In this document: piece by piece, positions 1 through 8,218 of the stretch
How positions within the stretch are numbered: position 1 is the first letter of the stretch
How the letters are laid out: the number at the start of each line of letters is the position of its first letter
NCBI GenBank assembly: GCA_900768435.1
Contig: CAAGCW010000010.1
Coordinates: 1 to 53,454, forward strand
Origin: an uncultured Collinsella sp.
Lineage (GTDB): Bacteria; Actinomycetota; Coriobacteriia; Coriobacteriales; Coriobacteriaceae
Reading direction: 5' to 3'
Length of the DNA stretch: 53,454 nt
Program-made: the position numbers and the translations under genes
The notes under the pieces: model-generated
The model's database searches: none
Seen by the model: only the letters and a program-made list of their open reading frames with translations
Told to the model about the DNA's origin: nothing

Positions 1-4
1 ACCC

Positions 5-28
5 TTGATTAGCAACCTCATCCGAACA
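5..28 (+). repeat. IS30-like left terminal inverted repeat
   Basis: Matches the reverse complement of 1613-1636 at 19 of 24 positions. The conserved blocks are TTGATT, CTCA and CCGAACA; the six bases after TTGATT diverge. Confidence 0.7.
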
Positions 29-29
29 C

Positions 30-69
30 TTCCCATATTCATCCGTACATGTACGGATGAATATGGGAA
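30..69. repeat. Perfect 40-bp palindrome inside the IS left end
   Basis: Positions 30-49 are the exact reverse complement of 50-69, with no spacer; the centre reads TACATGTA. It lies between the left terminal repeat and the transposase ribosome-binding site (GGAGG, 111-115), so it falls in the transposase leader or promoter. It has no counterpart at the right end. It could form a strong hairpin in read-through RNA and shield transposase translation, or be a binding site; both roles are inferred. Confidence 0.85.
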
Positions 70-120
70 TCCGATACCCTGAGGGCCGGACCGGCCGGCC
101 CCGGGAGATCGGAGGACGGC

Positions 121-1413
121 ATGTCCGCAAAGAGGAAGAAGGGGGCCGGGAAGGCGGCCCCGAGGGCCTACGGCAGGCTCACCAGGCACGAGCGGGACAC
201 GGTGCAGAGGATGCTGGATCGCGGGGCCTCGTGCAGGCGGATCGCGAGGGAGCTGGGCAGGTCGCCCTCGACGGTGAGCTCCGAGGTGGCGTCGCACAGG
301 TTCGTGACGGCGCCGAGGGAAAGGCGCGGCGAGCGCGTGGACGCCTCCACGGACCTGTCGGCGGCCTGCCCGCGCCTGGCCGCGTGGCCGCGATGCTGCA
401 ACGGGTGCGGGCGGTACCGCGCGATCGGCTGCAAGCGCCGCCCGCACGTCTTCTACGACGCCCGCGCCGCGCAGCTGTGCGCCGACTCGGTCCTCGTCTC
501 GTCCAGGCGCGGGATAGACGCCGACGAGCCGGCCGCGGCAGAGGCGCTCGCCCTCATCCGCGACGGCCTGGGCCGGGGGCTCTCGCCCGAGCAGCTGTCG
601 GCCCGCAACGGCGGGCCCGTGGACCTGTCGCCCTCGACGATCTACCGCTGGGTCGCGGCGGGCTACGACGGCATGACGAACATGGAGCTCAGGCGCAAGG
701 TCGGCTACAGGCCGAGGTCGCGCCGGGCCCCGAAGAGGGCGACGCCCCACTCGGCGCGCAGGTCGCACGAATCGTTCCTCGCGCTCGGCGAGGACGCCTG
801 CGCCGCCGCCTGGGAGATGGACACCGTCGAGGGCGCGAGGGGCGACTCCGCCAGGCTCCTAACGCTCCTGCACCGCCCGAGCCGCCTCCAGCTGGCGCTG
901 CCGCTGCCTGACGGCACGTGCGCCTCGGTCCTGGCGGCGCTCGGGGGCGTGCGCTCGGCGCTGGGCGCCGACGGCATGGCGAGGGTCTTCGGCGCCGTGC
1001 TCACCGGCAACGGGAGCGAGTTCGCCGACGAGGGCGCCATCGCGGCGCTGCTCGGCGAGCGGGAGGGCGAGACGAGGCTGTTCTACTGCGACCCCAGGCA
1101 GAGCCAGCAGAAGGGCGCGTGCGAGAGGAACCACGTGGAGATAAGGAAGCTGCTGCCCAAGGGCGCCGGGATCAGGTTCGACCGGCTGGCCGCGGCGGAC
1201 TGCGCGCTGCTCATGTCGCACGTGAACTCCGAGCCCCGCGGCGCGCTCGGCTTCGCGACGCCCGCCCGCGCGTTCCGGGCGATGCTCGGCGCGGACGCGG
1301 CGGCGCTCCTGGACGCGTACGGCATCGAGGACGTGCCCGCCGGCGAGCTCGACCTGACGCCGGGGCTCATCGCGCGGGCGCGCGCAGAGAGGGGCGATGC
1401 CCCGCTGTCCTAG
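121..1413 (+). CDS. IS30-family transposase, second catalytic Asp replaced by Gly
   Basis: 430 residues, starting at ATG 121 behind GGAGG at 111-115. The N-terminus has the IS30-type helix-turn-helix (LTRHERDTVQRMLDRG, then ELGRSPSTVSSE, about residues 20-55). The catalytic core starts with WEMDTVEG near residue 226 (first Asp) and ends with KGACERNHVEIRKLLPKG (the Glu of the DDE triad). IS30 transposases normally carry T-D-N-G-x-E-F for the second Asp; here it reads LTGNGSEF, residue 296 being GGC (Gly) where GAC (Asp) is expected. The frame is otherwise intact, so the protein is probably expressed but catalytically dead, or the copy is mobilised in trans. Family assignment is firm; loss of activity is an inference from the single residue. 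Confidence 0.9.
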   Translation: MSAKRKKGAGKAAPRAYGRLTRHERDTVQRMLDRGASCRRIARELGRSPSTVSSEVASHRFVTAPRERRGERVDASTDLSAACPRLAAWPRCCNGCGRYRAIGCKRRPHVFYDARAAQLCADSVLVSSRRGIDADEPAAAEALALIRDGLGRGLSPEQLSARNGGPVDLSPSTIYRWVAAGYDGMTNMELRRKVGYRPRSRRAPKRATPHSARRSHESFLALGEDACAAAWEMDTVEGARGDSARLLTLLHRPSRLQLALPLPDGTCASVLAALGGVRSALGADGMARVFGAVLTGNGSEFADEGAIAALLGEREGETRLFYCDPRQSQQKGACERNHVEIRKLLPKGAGIRFDRLAAADCALLMSHVNSEPRGALGFATPARAFRAMLGADAAALLDAYGIEDVPAGELDLTPGLIARARAERGDAPLS

Positions 1414-1612
1414 CCTGAGGGAAAACGGAATAGGCGTACCGGCCGTTCGGCTGAGTCTGGGAAGAGGTGCCGGGCGGCGGGCGGAGCATGGCCACCGGAC
1501 CCATCGAAACACATCTCCACCGTTCCTTCAACTGGGAAAACGGCGCCCCCGGGCACCTGCGGGGGCCGCGGGGGCGTTCGGCTAGCTGCGGGAACGGCCT
1601 ATCTGCTCAATA

Positions 1613-1636
1613 TGTTCGGCTGAGATCGGAAATCAA
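1613..1636 (-). repeat. IS30-like right terminal inverted repeat
   Basis: Reverse complement matches 5-28 at 19 of 24 positions. It directly abuts CCGGGACAAAGG, the start of a hairpin region in the target DNA. Confidence 0.7.
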
Positions 1637-1648
1637 CCGGGACAAAGG

Positions 1649-1670
1649 GACAAAGGGGCTGCCCTTTGTC
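1649..1670. other. Hairpin next to the IS right end
   Basis: Nine-bp perfect arms (GACAAAGGG / CCCTTTGTC) enclose a GCTG loop; another GGGACAAAGGG lies just upstream at 1640-1650. There is no T-tract, so it is not an obvious terminator. It lies outside the IS and may mark the kind of secondary-structure target that IS30-type elements sometimes choose. Apart from this hairpin and the operators at 1700-1744, the 1414-1765 stretch holds only the GC-rich IS tail, including CGCCCCCG / CGGGGGCG arms around 1541-1576. Confidence 0.6.
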
Positions 1671-1699
1671 ACATCCCAAATATTGCCTTTACGTGTTGA

Positions 1700-1744
1700 T
1701 GCACACGGTGTGCAATAATACTCGCACTGTGCAATAGCGCACAG
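1700..1744 (+). promoter_or_regulatory. Two palindromes upstream of tetR (probable operator)
   Basis: Palindrome one, 1700-1714, has TGCACAC and GTGTGCA arms around a single G. Palindrome two, 1727-1744, has CTGTGC and GCACAG arms around six bases. Both contain TGTGCAATA, a direct repeat about 20 bp apart. AT-rich -10-like hexamers (AATAAT, TAATAC) lie between them at 1714-1721, 45-50 bp before the TTG start. The arrangement fits autoregulation by the downstream TetR-type protein, which is inference. Confidence 0.6.
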
Positions 1745-1765
1745 GCTGAGTAACAAGGAGGACGC

Positions 1766-2476
1766 TTGTCCCAGCTCGAGAAATGCGATCGCCGGTCCCT
1801 TCGCTCGCAGCGTGCCCTTCGCCAGGCACTTGCCAGCGAGCTTGCCGAAAGCGGCGACCTTTCGCGCATTAATGTCGCGTCGCTCACCGAGCGCGCTGGC
1901 CTTACGCGCCGCACGTTCTATTCGCACTACCGCGATATTCCCGACTTTATCAATCAAATCGAGGACGGCTTGCTGTCCGAGATCCGTGAGCGCATTGAGC
2001 TCATCACCGCAGCCCAGCTGCCTGATCTCTATCGCAACATCGATGAGCTCGAGCCGGCGCCCGGTTCGGTTGAACTGCTGCGTTATCTTGCGGCCAACCG
2101 CGACTTAATCGGTGCGCTGCTGGGTCCGGGCGGCGACCAGGCCTTCATTAAAAGGATCATCGATACCGCGCGTGAGGCTGTGGTGCCGCGTGCACAGACG
2201 GGCATTTTGGGCCTGGCGCTGGGCACGTTCTTTGACTACTACGTCACCTACGTCGTGAGTGCCGAGGTCGGCATGATTCAGCGCTGGTTTGAGCGTGGGC
2301 TCACCGAATCGCCCGAGGCCATGGCGCGCATTATGACGGTGCTCGCTTTTGTGCGCCCTGGTGATCTGTATGGCCAACCCATCGATATCAACGTACCAGA
2401 ATACGGCATGAAGCTATTGAACTTGCAGCTCGAGGACGCGGCCGACACCGCCGCAACCGTTGAGTCCAACAACTAA
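1766..2476 (+). CDS. TetR/AcrR-family transcriptional regulator
   Basis: 236 residues, read from TTG 1766 with a strong AAGGAGG at 1755-1761. Residues about 15-65 form the TetR DNA-binding domain: the helix-turn-helix reads INVASLTERAGLTRRTFYSHY, followed by the DIPDFINQ helix. The rest is a helical ligand-binding domain with no recognised ligand. The gene ends 12 bp before the large dehydratase/activase gene, so the two probably form one operon that it controls through the palindromes upstream. By analogy with TetR proteins next to acyl-CoA enzymes, the effector may be an acyl-CoA or related acid; that is a guess. Confidence 0.88.
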   Translation: MSQLEKCDRRSLRSQRALRQALASELAESGDLSRINVASLTERAGLTRRTFYSHYRDIPDFINQIEDGLLSEIRERIELITAAQLPDLYRNIDELEPAPGSVELLRYLAANRDLIGALLGPGGDQAFIKRIIDTAREAVVPRAQTGILGLALGTFFDYYVTYVVSAEVGMIQRWFERGLTESPEAMARIMTVLAFVRPGDLYGQPIDINVPEYGMKLLNLQLEDAADTAATVESNN

Positions 2477-2488
2477 GAGGAGAGACAG

Positions 2489-5400
2489 ATGAGCAAACTC
2501 GTCGAGGGCATCAAGGACCGCATGGTCGCTGCCGCACGTGAGGCCGCGCCCGCCGTGGTGGACGCCGCGCAGAAGGCGGCGACCGCGGCTGCCGAGAAAG
2601 TTGCCGAGGCAGTTGCCGATGCCAGGAACGCGGCCGGGGAGACGTCCGTCGTCAGCGAGCCCGCCACCGCCGCTGAGCCCTTAGCCGCCGCCCACGCCCC
2701 CGAAGGCGCGATCTTCAACCCCGACAACGCCCACGGCAACCTGCACCTGGGCATCGACGTAGGCTCCACCACCGTTAAGCTCGCCGTGCTCAACGACGAC
2801 AACCAGATCGTCTACGCCAAGTACCAGCGCCACCACACCGACGTCCGTGCCTGCGCCCGCGACCTGTTCGAGGGCGCCGCGACCGTGTTGCCGACGGCCC
2901 AGATGACCTGCGCCATCACCGGTTCGGGCGGCCTGCTGCTCTCGCAGTGGCTCGACCTGGAGTTTGTCCAGGAGGTCATCGCCAGCAAGCGCGCCGTCGA
3001 GACCCTCATTCCGGCTACCGATGTCGCCATCGAGCTGGGCGGCGAGGACGCCAAGATCATCTACTTCGATAACGGCATCGAGCAGCGCATGAACGGCACC
3101 TGCGCCGGCGGCACGGGCGCCTTCATCGATCAGATGGCCACCCTGCTCCACACCGATGCCAGCGGCCTCAACGAGCTTGCGGCCAACGCCACCACCATCT
3201 ATCCCATCGCCAGCCGCTGCGGCGTCTTTGCCAAGACCGACGTTCAGCCGCTGCTCAACGAGGGCGCCCGTCCCGAGGACGTGGCCGCCTCCATTTTCCA
3301 GGCCGTCGTGACCCAGACCATCTCGGGCCTGGCATGCGGCCGTCCCATCCGCGGTAACGTCGCCTTCCTGGGCGGCCCGCTGCAGTACCTCTCCGAGCTG
3401 CGCCATCGCTTCTACCTCACGCTCAACCTGGACGAGGAGCACCGCATCGTGCCCCAAAACGCCCACCTGTTTGTGGCGAGCGGCGCCGCCATGGCACACG
3501 AGTCCAACAAGCTCAGCACGTTCCCGCAGCTCATCGATGCTATCGATGGTCTGGGCGACACGCAGGGTGCCGAGGTCGAGCGTCTGGACCCGCTCTTTGC
3601 CACCGACGAGGACTTTGCCGAGTTCAAGGGTCGCCACGACACCGAGGTCGTCCCCAAGGGCAAGCTCGACGGCTACAACGGCCGCGTGTTCATCGGCATC
3701 GACGCCGGTTCCACCACCATGAAGGCGGCACTCGTGGGCGAGGACGGCCAGCTGCTGCATACCTGGTACGGAAACAACAACGGCGACATCCTGGGCACGG
3801 CCAAGGTCATCATGGCCGATTTCTACAATCACATCCCCGCCGGCTGCGCCATTGGCCACGTGACTACCACCGGTTATGGCGAGGCGCTGCTCATCGAGGC
3901 GCTCAAGGCCGACTCCGGTGAGATCGAGACCGTCGCGCACCTGCGCGGTGCCAAGGCGTTTTTGCCCGGCGTCGAGTTCATCCTGGACATTGGCGGCCAG
4001 GACATGAAGTGCCTGCGCGTAAAGGACGGCGTCATCGAGCACATCATGCTCAACGAGGCCTGCTCGTCGGGCTGTGGCAGCTTTATCGAGAGCTTCGCCG
4101 TCTCCATGGACATGGACGTGCGCGCGTTTGCCAATGCCGCCATCCACGCCAAGGCCCCGGTCGACCTGGGCAGCCGCTGCACGGTCTTTATGAACTCGCG
4201 CGTTAAGCAGGCGCAAAAGGAAGGCGCCACGGTGGGCGACATCGCGGCCGGCCTGTCCTATTCCGTCATTAAGAACGCCCTGTTCAAGGTTATTAAGCTG
4301 CGCGATCCCAAGGAGATCGGCAGCCAGGTGATCGTCCAGGGCGGCACGTTTATGTCCGACGCCACGCTGCGCGCGTTTGAGCAGCTCACCGGCGTTCACG
4401 CCGTACGCCCCGATATCGCCGGCTGCATGGGCGCCTATGGCGCGGCCCTGCTCGCCCGCGATCGCGCCGGCGCCGACGGCACCTCGACCATCCTTTCGGC
4501 CGAGGACATCGCGCACCTCACCGTGACGCAAAAGCACGTCCGTTGCGGCCGCTGCTCCAACAACTGCCAGCTCACCGTCAACGACTTTGGCGGCGGCAGG
4601 CGCTTTATCACCGGCAACCGCTGCGAAAAGGGTGCCGGCCACAAAAAGCAGAAGACTGAGGCCCCCAACCTCTTTAAAAAGAAAAACGAGCTGCTCTTTA
4701 ACCGCGAGGTGCTGAGCCCCGACGAGGCCCCGCGCGGCACCGTCGGCATCCCCCGTGCGCTCAATATGTACGAGAACTACCCCTTCTGGCACGCGTTCTT
4801 TACGCGCCTGGGCTTTAGCGTGCAGCTGTCCGACCAGTCGAGCAAAAAGACCTACCAGGCGGGTATCGAGTCTATGCCGTCCGAGAGCGTGTGCTATCCG
4901 GCAAAGATGAGCCACGGCCACGTGATGAACCTCATCGACCGTGACGTCGACTTTATCTGGATGCCGTGCGTGCGCTGGGAGCGCAAGGAGGATCCGACCG
5001 CCGGCAACTGCTACAACTGCCCCATCGTCATGAGCTACCCCACGGCGTTGGCGCTCAATATCGATGAGATCCGCGAGCAGGACATCGAGTTCCTGTATCC
5101 GTTTGTGCCCTATCACGACAAGACCGAGCTCAAGCGCCGTCTGTACCAGGTGCTCGCCGTCGACCGCGTGGCCGATGCGCAAGCCGGTCGCGGTCGCGTG
5201 CGCGGTCCCAAGATCACGCGCTCCGAGGTCGATGCCGCCGTCAACGCCGCCTTTGAGGCCGACGCGCGTTTCCACGAGGACATCCAGACCATGGGCGAGG
5301 AGGCCCTTAAGTGGGTCGAGGATCACGGTGGCCACGGCATTGTGCTCGCCGGCCGTCCCTACCACAACGATCCCGAGATCAACCATGCCCTGCCCGAGCT

Positions 5401-7270
5401 TATCTCGAGCTTTGGCTTCGCGGTCTTTACCGAGGATTCGCTCGCGCATCTGGTAAAGCCCGAGCGCCCGATCCGCGTCGTCGACCAGTGGATGTACCAC
5501 AGCCGCCTGTACGCCGTCGCCCGCTTTGTGACCATGCGCAACGACCTGGACCTGATCCAGCTCAATTCCTTCGGCTGCGGTCTCGATGCTCTGACCACCG
5601 ACCAGGTGCAGGAGATCCTGGAGGCCAGCGGCAAGATCTACACCGTGCTCAAGATCGACGAGGTGTCCAACCTAGGTGCCGCGCGCATCCGCATCCGCTC
5701 GCTCATGGCCGCGCTTAAGGACCAGGAGGCCGAGCGCCTGGCCGAGGCCACGGCCGCGGGCGAGGCCTACGAGCAGGGCGATGCCGCGCCGGTGGCGCCC
5801 TCCACGGATGCCCCCGCATTCGCGAGCCGCAAGTACACGTTCGAGGCTCAGCGCGAGAGCGCTTCGACCGCGTGGCCCAAGGTGCCCTTTACCGAGCAGA
5901 TGCGCGAGGAGGGCTACACCATCCTGTGCCCGCAGATGGCACCGATCCACTTTGACCTGGTAAAAGAGGTGTTCCGCGGTGCCGGCTACAACCTGGAGCT
6001 GCTGCCCTCGACCGATCACGACGCCGTCGAGGCCGGCCTGCGCTATGTGAACAATGATATTTGCTACCCGTCGATTCTGGTGACGGGCCAGATCATGGAG
6101 GCCATCGAGAGCGGTCGGTACGACTTGTCCAAGACGGCCGTGGTCATCAGCCAGACCGGTGGCGGCTGCCGTGCCACCAACTACATCGCGCTCATCCGCA
6201 AGGCTCTGCGCGAGAGCGGCCACCCCGAGATCCCGGTGATCTCGCTTTCGGCCGTAGCGCTCGGCGAGGACAACCCCGGCTTTAAGCTGACGCCGGCGCT
6301 GCTTAAGCAGGCAGTCTACGCGGTGCTCTTCGGCGACGTGATGATGCAGATGCTCTACCGCTGCCGCCCGTACGAGGCCACGCCCGGTGCCGCCAACGCG
6401 CTCTACGAGGAGTACATGGCGCGCGCCCGCAAGCTGGCGCCCACGTTCAACAGGCACAACTACACCAAGCTGTGCCGCGAGGCCATCCGCGCGTTCGACA
6501 CCATGCCGCTGGTGGGCGAGGGCACCAAGCCGCGCGTGGGCGTGGTCGGCGAGATCTTGGTCAAGTTCCACCCCACGGCCAACAACCATGTGGTCGATGT
6601 CATTGAGCGCGAGGGCTGCGAGGCCGTGGTGCCGGGGCTGCTCGACTTCTTCCTGTACTCCATGAGCAACGCCGAGCTGCAGAAAGACGAGCTGGGCAGC
6701 TCTGCTACGACGCGCGCGGGCATGCAGGCGCTCATCAAGCTCGTGGACTGGATGCGTACGCCGGTGGAGGAGCTGCTCGAGAAGTCCCGCCGCTTTGAGG
6801 CACCCGAGCGCATCGGCACCATGGCCGACAAGGCCCGGACGGTGCTTTCGGTATGCAACAATATGGGCGAGGGGTGGCTGCTCACGGCCGAGATGCTCGA
6901 CCTGATCGACCATGGCGCGCCCAACATCATCTGCACGCAGCCCTTCGCGTGCCTGCCCAACCACGTGGTGGGCAAGGCCGTGATCAAGGAGCTGCGCCGT
7001 CAGCATCCCGAGAGCAACATCGTCGCGGTGGACTACGACCCCGGTGCGTCCGAGGTCAACCAGCTCAACCGCATTAAGCTCATGATCAGTGTGGCAAAGG
7101 AAAACATGCGCGCCGGTAAGGGCTTTAAGCTCGAGAAGGTGGCGCCGCTCGCGATAGACGAGGTCACCGGCCAGATGCGCGCCCACGACGGCTGCGTGAG
7201 CTGCGGCGCGGTCGACGAGAACGCTGTGGCGTCGGTCGCAAAGCGTCTGGGGCGCGGCATTAAGAAGTAA
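2489..7270 (+). CDS. 2-hydroxyacyl-CoA dehydratase / activase multidomain protein (BadF/BcrAD type)
   Basis: 1593 residues, ATG after AGAGGAGAGACAG. An Ala-rich helical extension fills residues 1-80. Two ASKHA ATPase domains follow, opening with LGIDVGSTTVKLAVL (about 85) and FIGIDAGSTTMKAAL (about 400). Each carries the Cys-containing loop that binds the inter-subunit [4Fe-4S] cluster in activases (GTCAGGTGAF near 205; EACSSGCGSF near 523). A four-Cys patch follows (C686, C689, C693 and one near 711), then a DUF2229-like domain from about 748 (VGIPRALNMYENYPFW) and a C-terminal half resembling the HgdB/DUF2229 region (GGCRATNYIALIRKAL). Family members use ATP to drive electrons into radical dehydration of 2-hydroxyacyl-CoA; for this large fused type the substrate is not established. 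Membership of the family is firm; its reaction is open. Confidence 0.85.
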   Translation: MSKLVEGIKDRMVAAAREAAPAVVDAAQKAATAAAEKVAEAVADARNAAGETSVVSEPATAAEPLAAAHAPEGAIFNPDNAHGNLHLGIDVGSTTVKLAVLNDDNQIVYAKYQRHHTDVRACARDLFEGAATVLPTAQMTCAITGSGGLLLSQWLDLEFVQEVIASKRAVETLIPATDVAIELGGEDAKIIYFDNGIEQRMNGTCAGGTGAFIDQMATLLHTDASGLNELAANATTIYPIASRCGVFAKTDVQPLLNEGARPEDVAASIFQAVVTQTISGLACGRPIRGNVAFLGGPLQYLSELRHRFYLTLNLDEEHRIVPQNAHLFVASGAAMAHESNKLSTFPQLIDAIDGLGDTQGAEVERLDPLFATDEDFAEFKGRHDTEVVPKGKLDGYNGRVFIGIDAGSTTMKAALVGEDGQLLHTWYGNNNGDILGTAKVIMADFYNHIPAGCAIGHVTTTGYGEALLIEALKADSGEIETVAHLRGAKAFLPGVEFILDIGGQDMKCLRVKDGVIEHIMLNEACSSGCGSFIESFAVSMDMDVRAFANAAIHAKAPVDLGSRCTVFMNSRVKQAQKEGATVGDIAAGLSYSVIKNALFKVIKLRDPKEIGSQVIVQGGTFMSDATLRAFEQLTGVHAVRPDIAGCMGAYGAALLARDRAGADGTSTILSAEDIAHLTVTQKHVRCGRCSNNCQLTVNDFGGGRRFITGNRCEKGAGHKKQKTEAPNLFKKKNELLFNREVLSPDEAPRGTVGIPRALNMYENYPFWHAFFTRLGFSVQLSDQSSKKTYQAGIESMPSESVCYPAKMSHGHVMNLIDRDVDFIWMPCVRWERKEDPTAGNCYNCPIVMSYPTALALNIDEIREQDIEFLYPFVPYHDKTELKRRLYQVLAVDRVADAQAGRGRVRGPKITRSEVDAAVNAAFEADARFHEDIQTMGEEALKWVEDHGGHGIVLAGRPYHNDPEINHALPELISSFGFAVFTEDSLAHLVKPERPIRVVDQWMYHSRLYAVARFVTMRNDLDLIQLNSFGCGLDALTTDQVQEILEASGKIYTVLKIDEVSNLGAARIRIRSLMAALKDQEAERLAEATAAGEAYEQGDAAPVAPSTDAPAFASRKYTFEAQRESASTAWPKVPFTEQMREEGYTILCPQMAPIHFDLVKEVFRGAGYNLELLPSTDHDAVEAGLRYVNNDICYPSILVTGQIMEAIESGRYDLSKTAVVISQTGGGCRATNYIALIRKALRESGHPEIPVISLSAVALGEDNPGFKLTPALLKQAVYAVLFGDVMMQMLYRCRPYEATPGAANALYEEYMARARKLAPTFNRHNYTKLCREAIRAFDTMPLVGEGTKPRVGVVGEILVKFHPTANNHVVDVIEREGCEAVVPGLLDFFLYSMSNAELQKDELGSSATTRAGMQALIKLVDWMRTPVEELLEKSRRFEAPERIGTMADKARTVLSVCNNMGEGWLLTAEMLDLIDHGAPNIICTQPFACLPNHVVGKAVIKELRRQHPESNIVAVDYDPGASEVNQLNRIKLMISVAKENMRAGKGFKLEKVAPLAIDEVTGQMRAHDGCVSCGAVDENAVASVAKRLGRGIKK

Positions 7271-7297
7271 CTGGCCTGCTTTGGGTCGATATGACAC

Positions 7298-7334
7298 AAA
7301 CGGGTGGTAGCCATGCCGGCTACCACCCGTTTTT
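7298..7334 (+). terminator. Rho-independent terminator
   Basis: Perfect 15-bp arms (7298-7312 / 7318-7332), loop ATGCC and a short T run, 28 bp after the dehydratase/activase stop. Confidence 0.9.
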
Positions 7335-7386
7335 ACTGGACATCTGTTATGTAAATAGCGTTGCAGGCGCTTTCAGCGGACTTAGA

Positions 7387-7517
7387 TTTCGGAAGTATGC
7401 GGCAAAATTTGAATAGGCCGAGCACACTGGGTATGTCCAAGCTCTGTACCTGCGGTTTTATTGGCGAAAAACCGGGGTGTGCTCGAGAGTTCCGGAATTT
7501 GCCGCATACTTCCGAAA
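7387..7517. repeat. 131-bp structured inverted repeat, intergenic
   Basis: Outer arms 7387-7406 and 7498-7517 are perfect 20-bp complements (core CGGAAGTATGCGGC). After 12 unmatched bases on each side a second perfect block, CGAGCACAC / GTGTGCTCG, sits at exactly symmetric offsets (7419-7427 / 7477-7485). The 49-bp centre has its own CGGTTTT / AAAACCG stem. The symmetry implies a folded RNA or a palindromic mobile remnant. Apart from the terminator and this repeat, 7271-7750 shows no gene. Confidence 0.8.
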
Positions 7518-7750
7518 ACAACGTCTCGGTGACGCCAGCAATAGCCTCCGGAACCCTGAGATAATGAACATATGTAGTCGTTCGCCGCAAATTACCGTCC
7601 GTTTATGGAACCTATCTCCAACGAGTTGTAGCCATATGGTTTGATGTTGGAAACATATAGCTGCCGTCAGACCGCGGTTGGCGTTTGCGCTGATATCGAA
7701 GGTACCAAGTATGTTTCGTGCTCCGCTAAACAAGTACCGGGCTGGCTAAC

Positions 7751-8200
7751 ATGAGCCGCCGTGCAATCTCGATAACCCTTGCAGTGATTTGCCTGGCTGT
7801 GCTCCTGGGCGCTATAGAGCATCTCGCTATAAGTCGAGAAACATCCTATATGCAGGAATGCACTTTCGAAGGCTTTGCCATCGATGGTTACTATCGGGAT
7901 GACAAAGCAAGCCTGGAAACACTGGCCTTTCATGAAGAGGATAATCATCGGTGGCAACTGGTCGGCAAAGGCGGCAGCTGCGTTGATGGACGGTTCGAAC
8001 GTATGGACGACCCAAACATTCTGATATTAAAGAAGGAAAACGGCAAAAAATTCGGTACGGTTCACGTGTCGTATATTTCGCGCCGACGCGATCAGGGTTG
8101 GCTCTACCTCTTTAGAGATACCAAGGTGACCCGTTTTAATCTGGTGAGCACCAATCCGGCGTTTATGGTGGAGTCTGGCGATGTCGATGTGGATAGTTAA
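7751..8200 (+). CDS. Hypothetical membrane-anchored protein
   Basis: 149 residues, ATG 7751. Residues 5-27 are a hydrophobic signal anchor after a short SRR start, followed by a polar domain of about 115 residues with no family I recognise. The soluble part alternates short beta-like stretches (WQLVGKGGSCVDGRFERM, FGTVHVSYIS, WLYLFRD), so a small extracytoplasmic beta fold is plausible. The upstream match to a ribosome-binding site is poor (GGGCTGGCTAAC), so expression is less sure than for its neighbours. It has its own terminator and lower G+C than the flanking genes, which hints at later arrival. No function can be given. Confidence 0.6.
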   Translation: MSRRAISITLAVICLAVLLGAIEHLAISRETSYMQECTFEGFAIDGYYRDDKASLETLAFHEEDNHRWQLVGKGGSCVDGRFERMDDPNILILKKENGKKFGTVHVSYISRRRDQGWLYLFRDTKVTRFNLVSTNPAFMVESGDVDVDS

Positions 8201-8218
8201 TTCACGGCAATAAAACAG

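Larger units (their letters stand above)
5..1636 (+). mobile_element. IS30-family insertion sequence, apparently complete
   Basis: A 1632-bp element holds one transposase gene flanked by terminal inverted repeats. Left end 5-28 and right end 1613-1636 (reverse complement) share TTGATT, then CTCA, then CCGAACA at identical spacing, 19 of 24 positions. The bases just outside both ends are CC, which fits the 2-bp target duplication known for IS30. Partial copies of the inner repeat (GTTCGGCTGAG) recur at 1445-1455 and, shorter, at 1576-1584, so the right end carries subterminal repeats that could be extra transposase sites. A perfect 40-bp palindrome lies just inside the left end. The exact outer boundaries are inferred because only four bases of left flank are visible. 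Confidence 0.75.

Noticed and set aside
57..911. Open frame overlapping the transposase in another frame
   Set aside because: Arg/Gly-rich shadow of the transposase gene; no features of its own.
2681..5500. Long open frame on the minus strand across the dehydratase/activase gene, with another at 5672-7297
   Set aside because: GC-rich codon bias on the plus strand keeps the opposite frame open. The translations show no family features and the plus-strand gene has clear domains.
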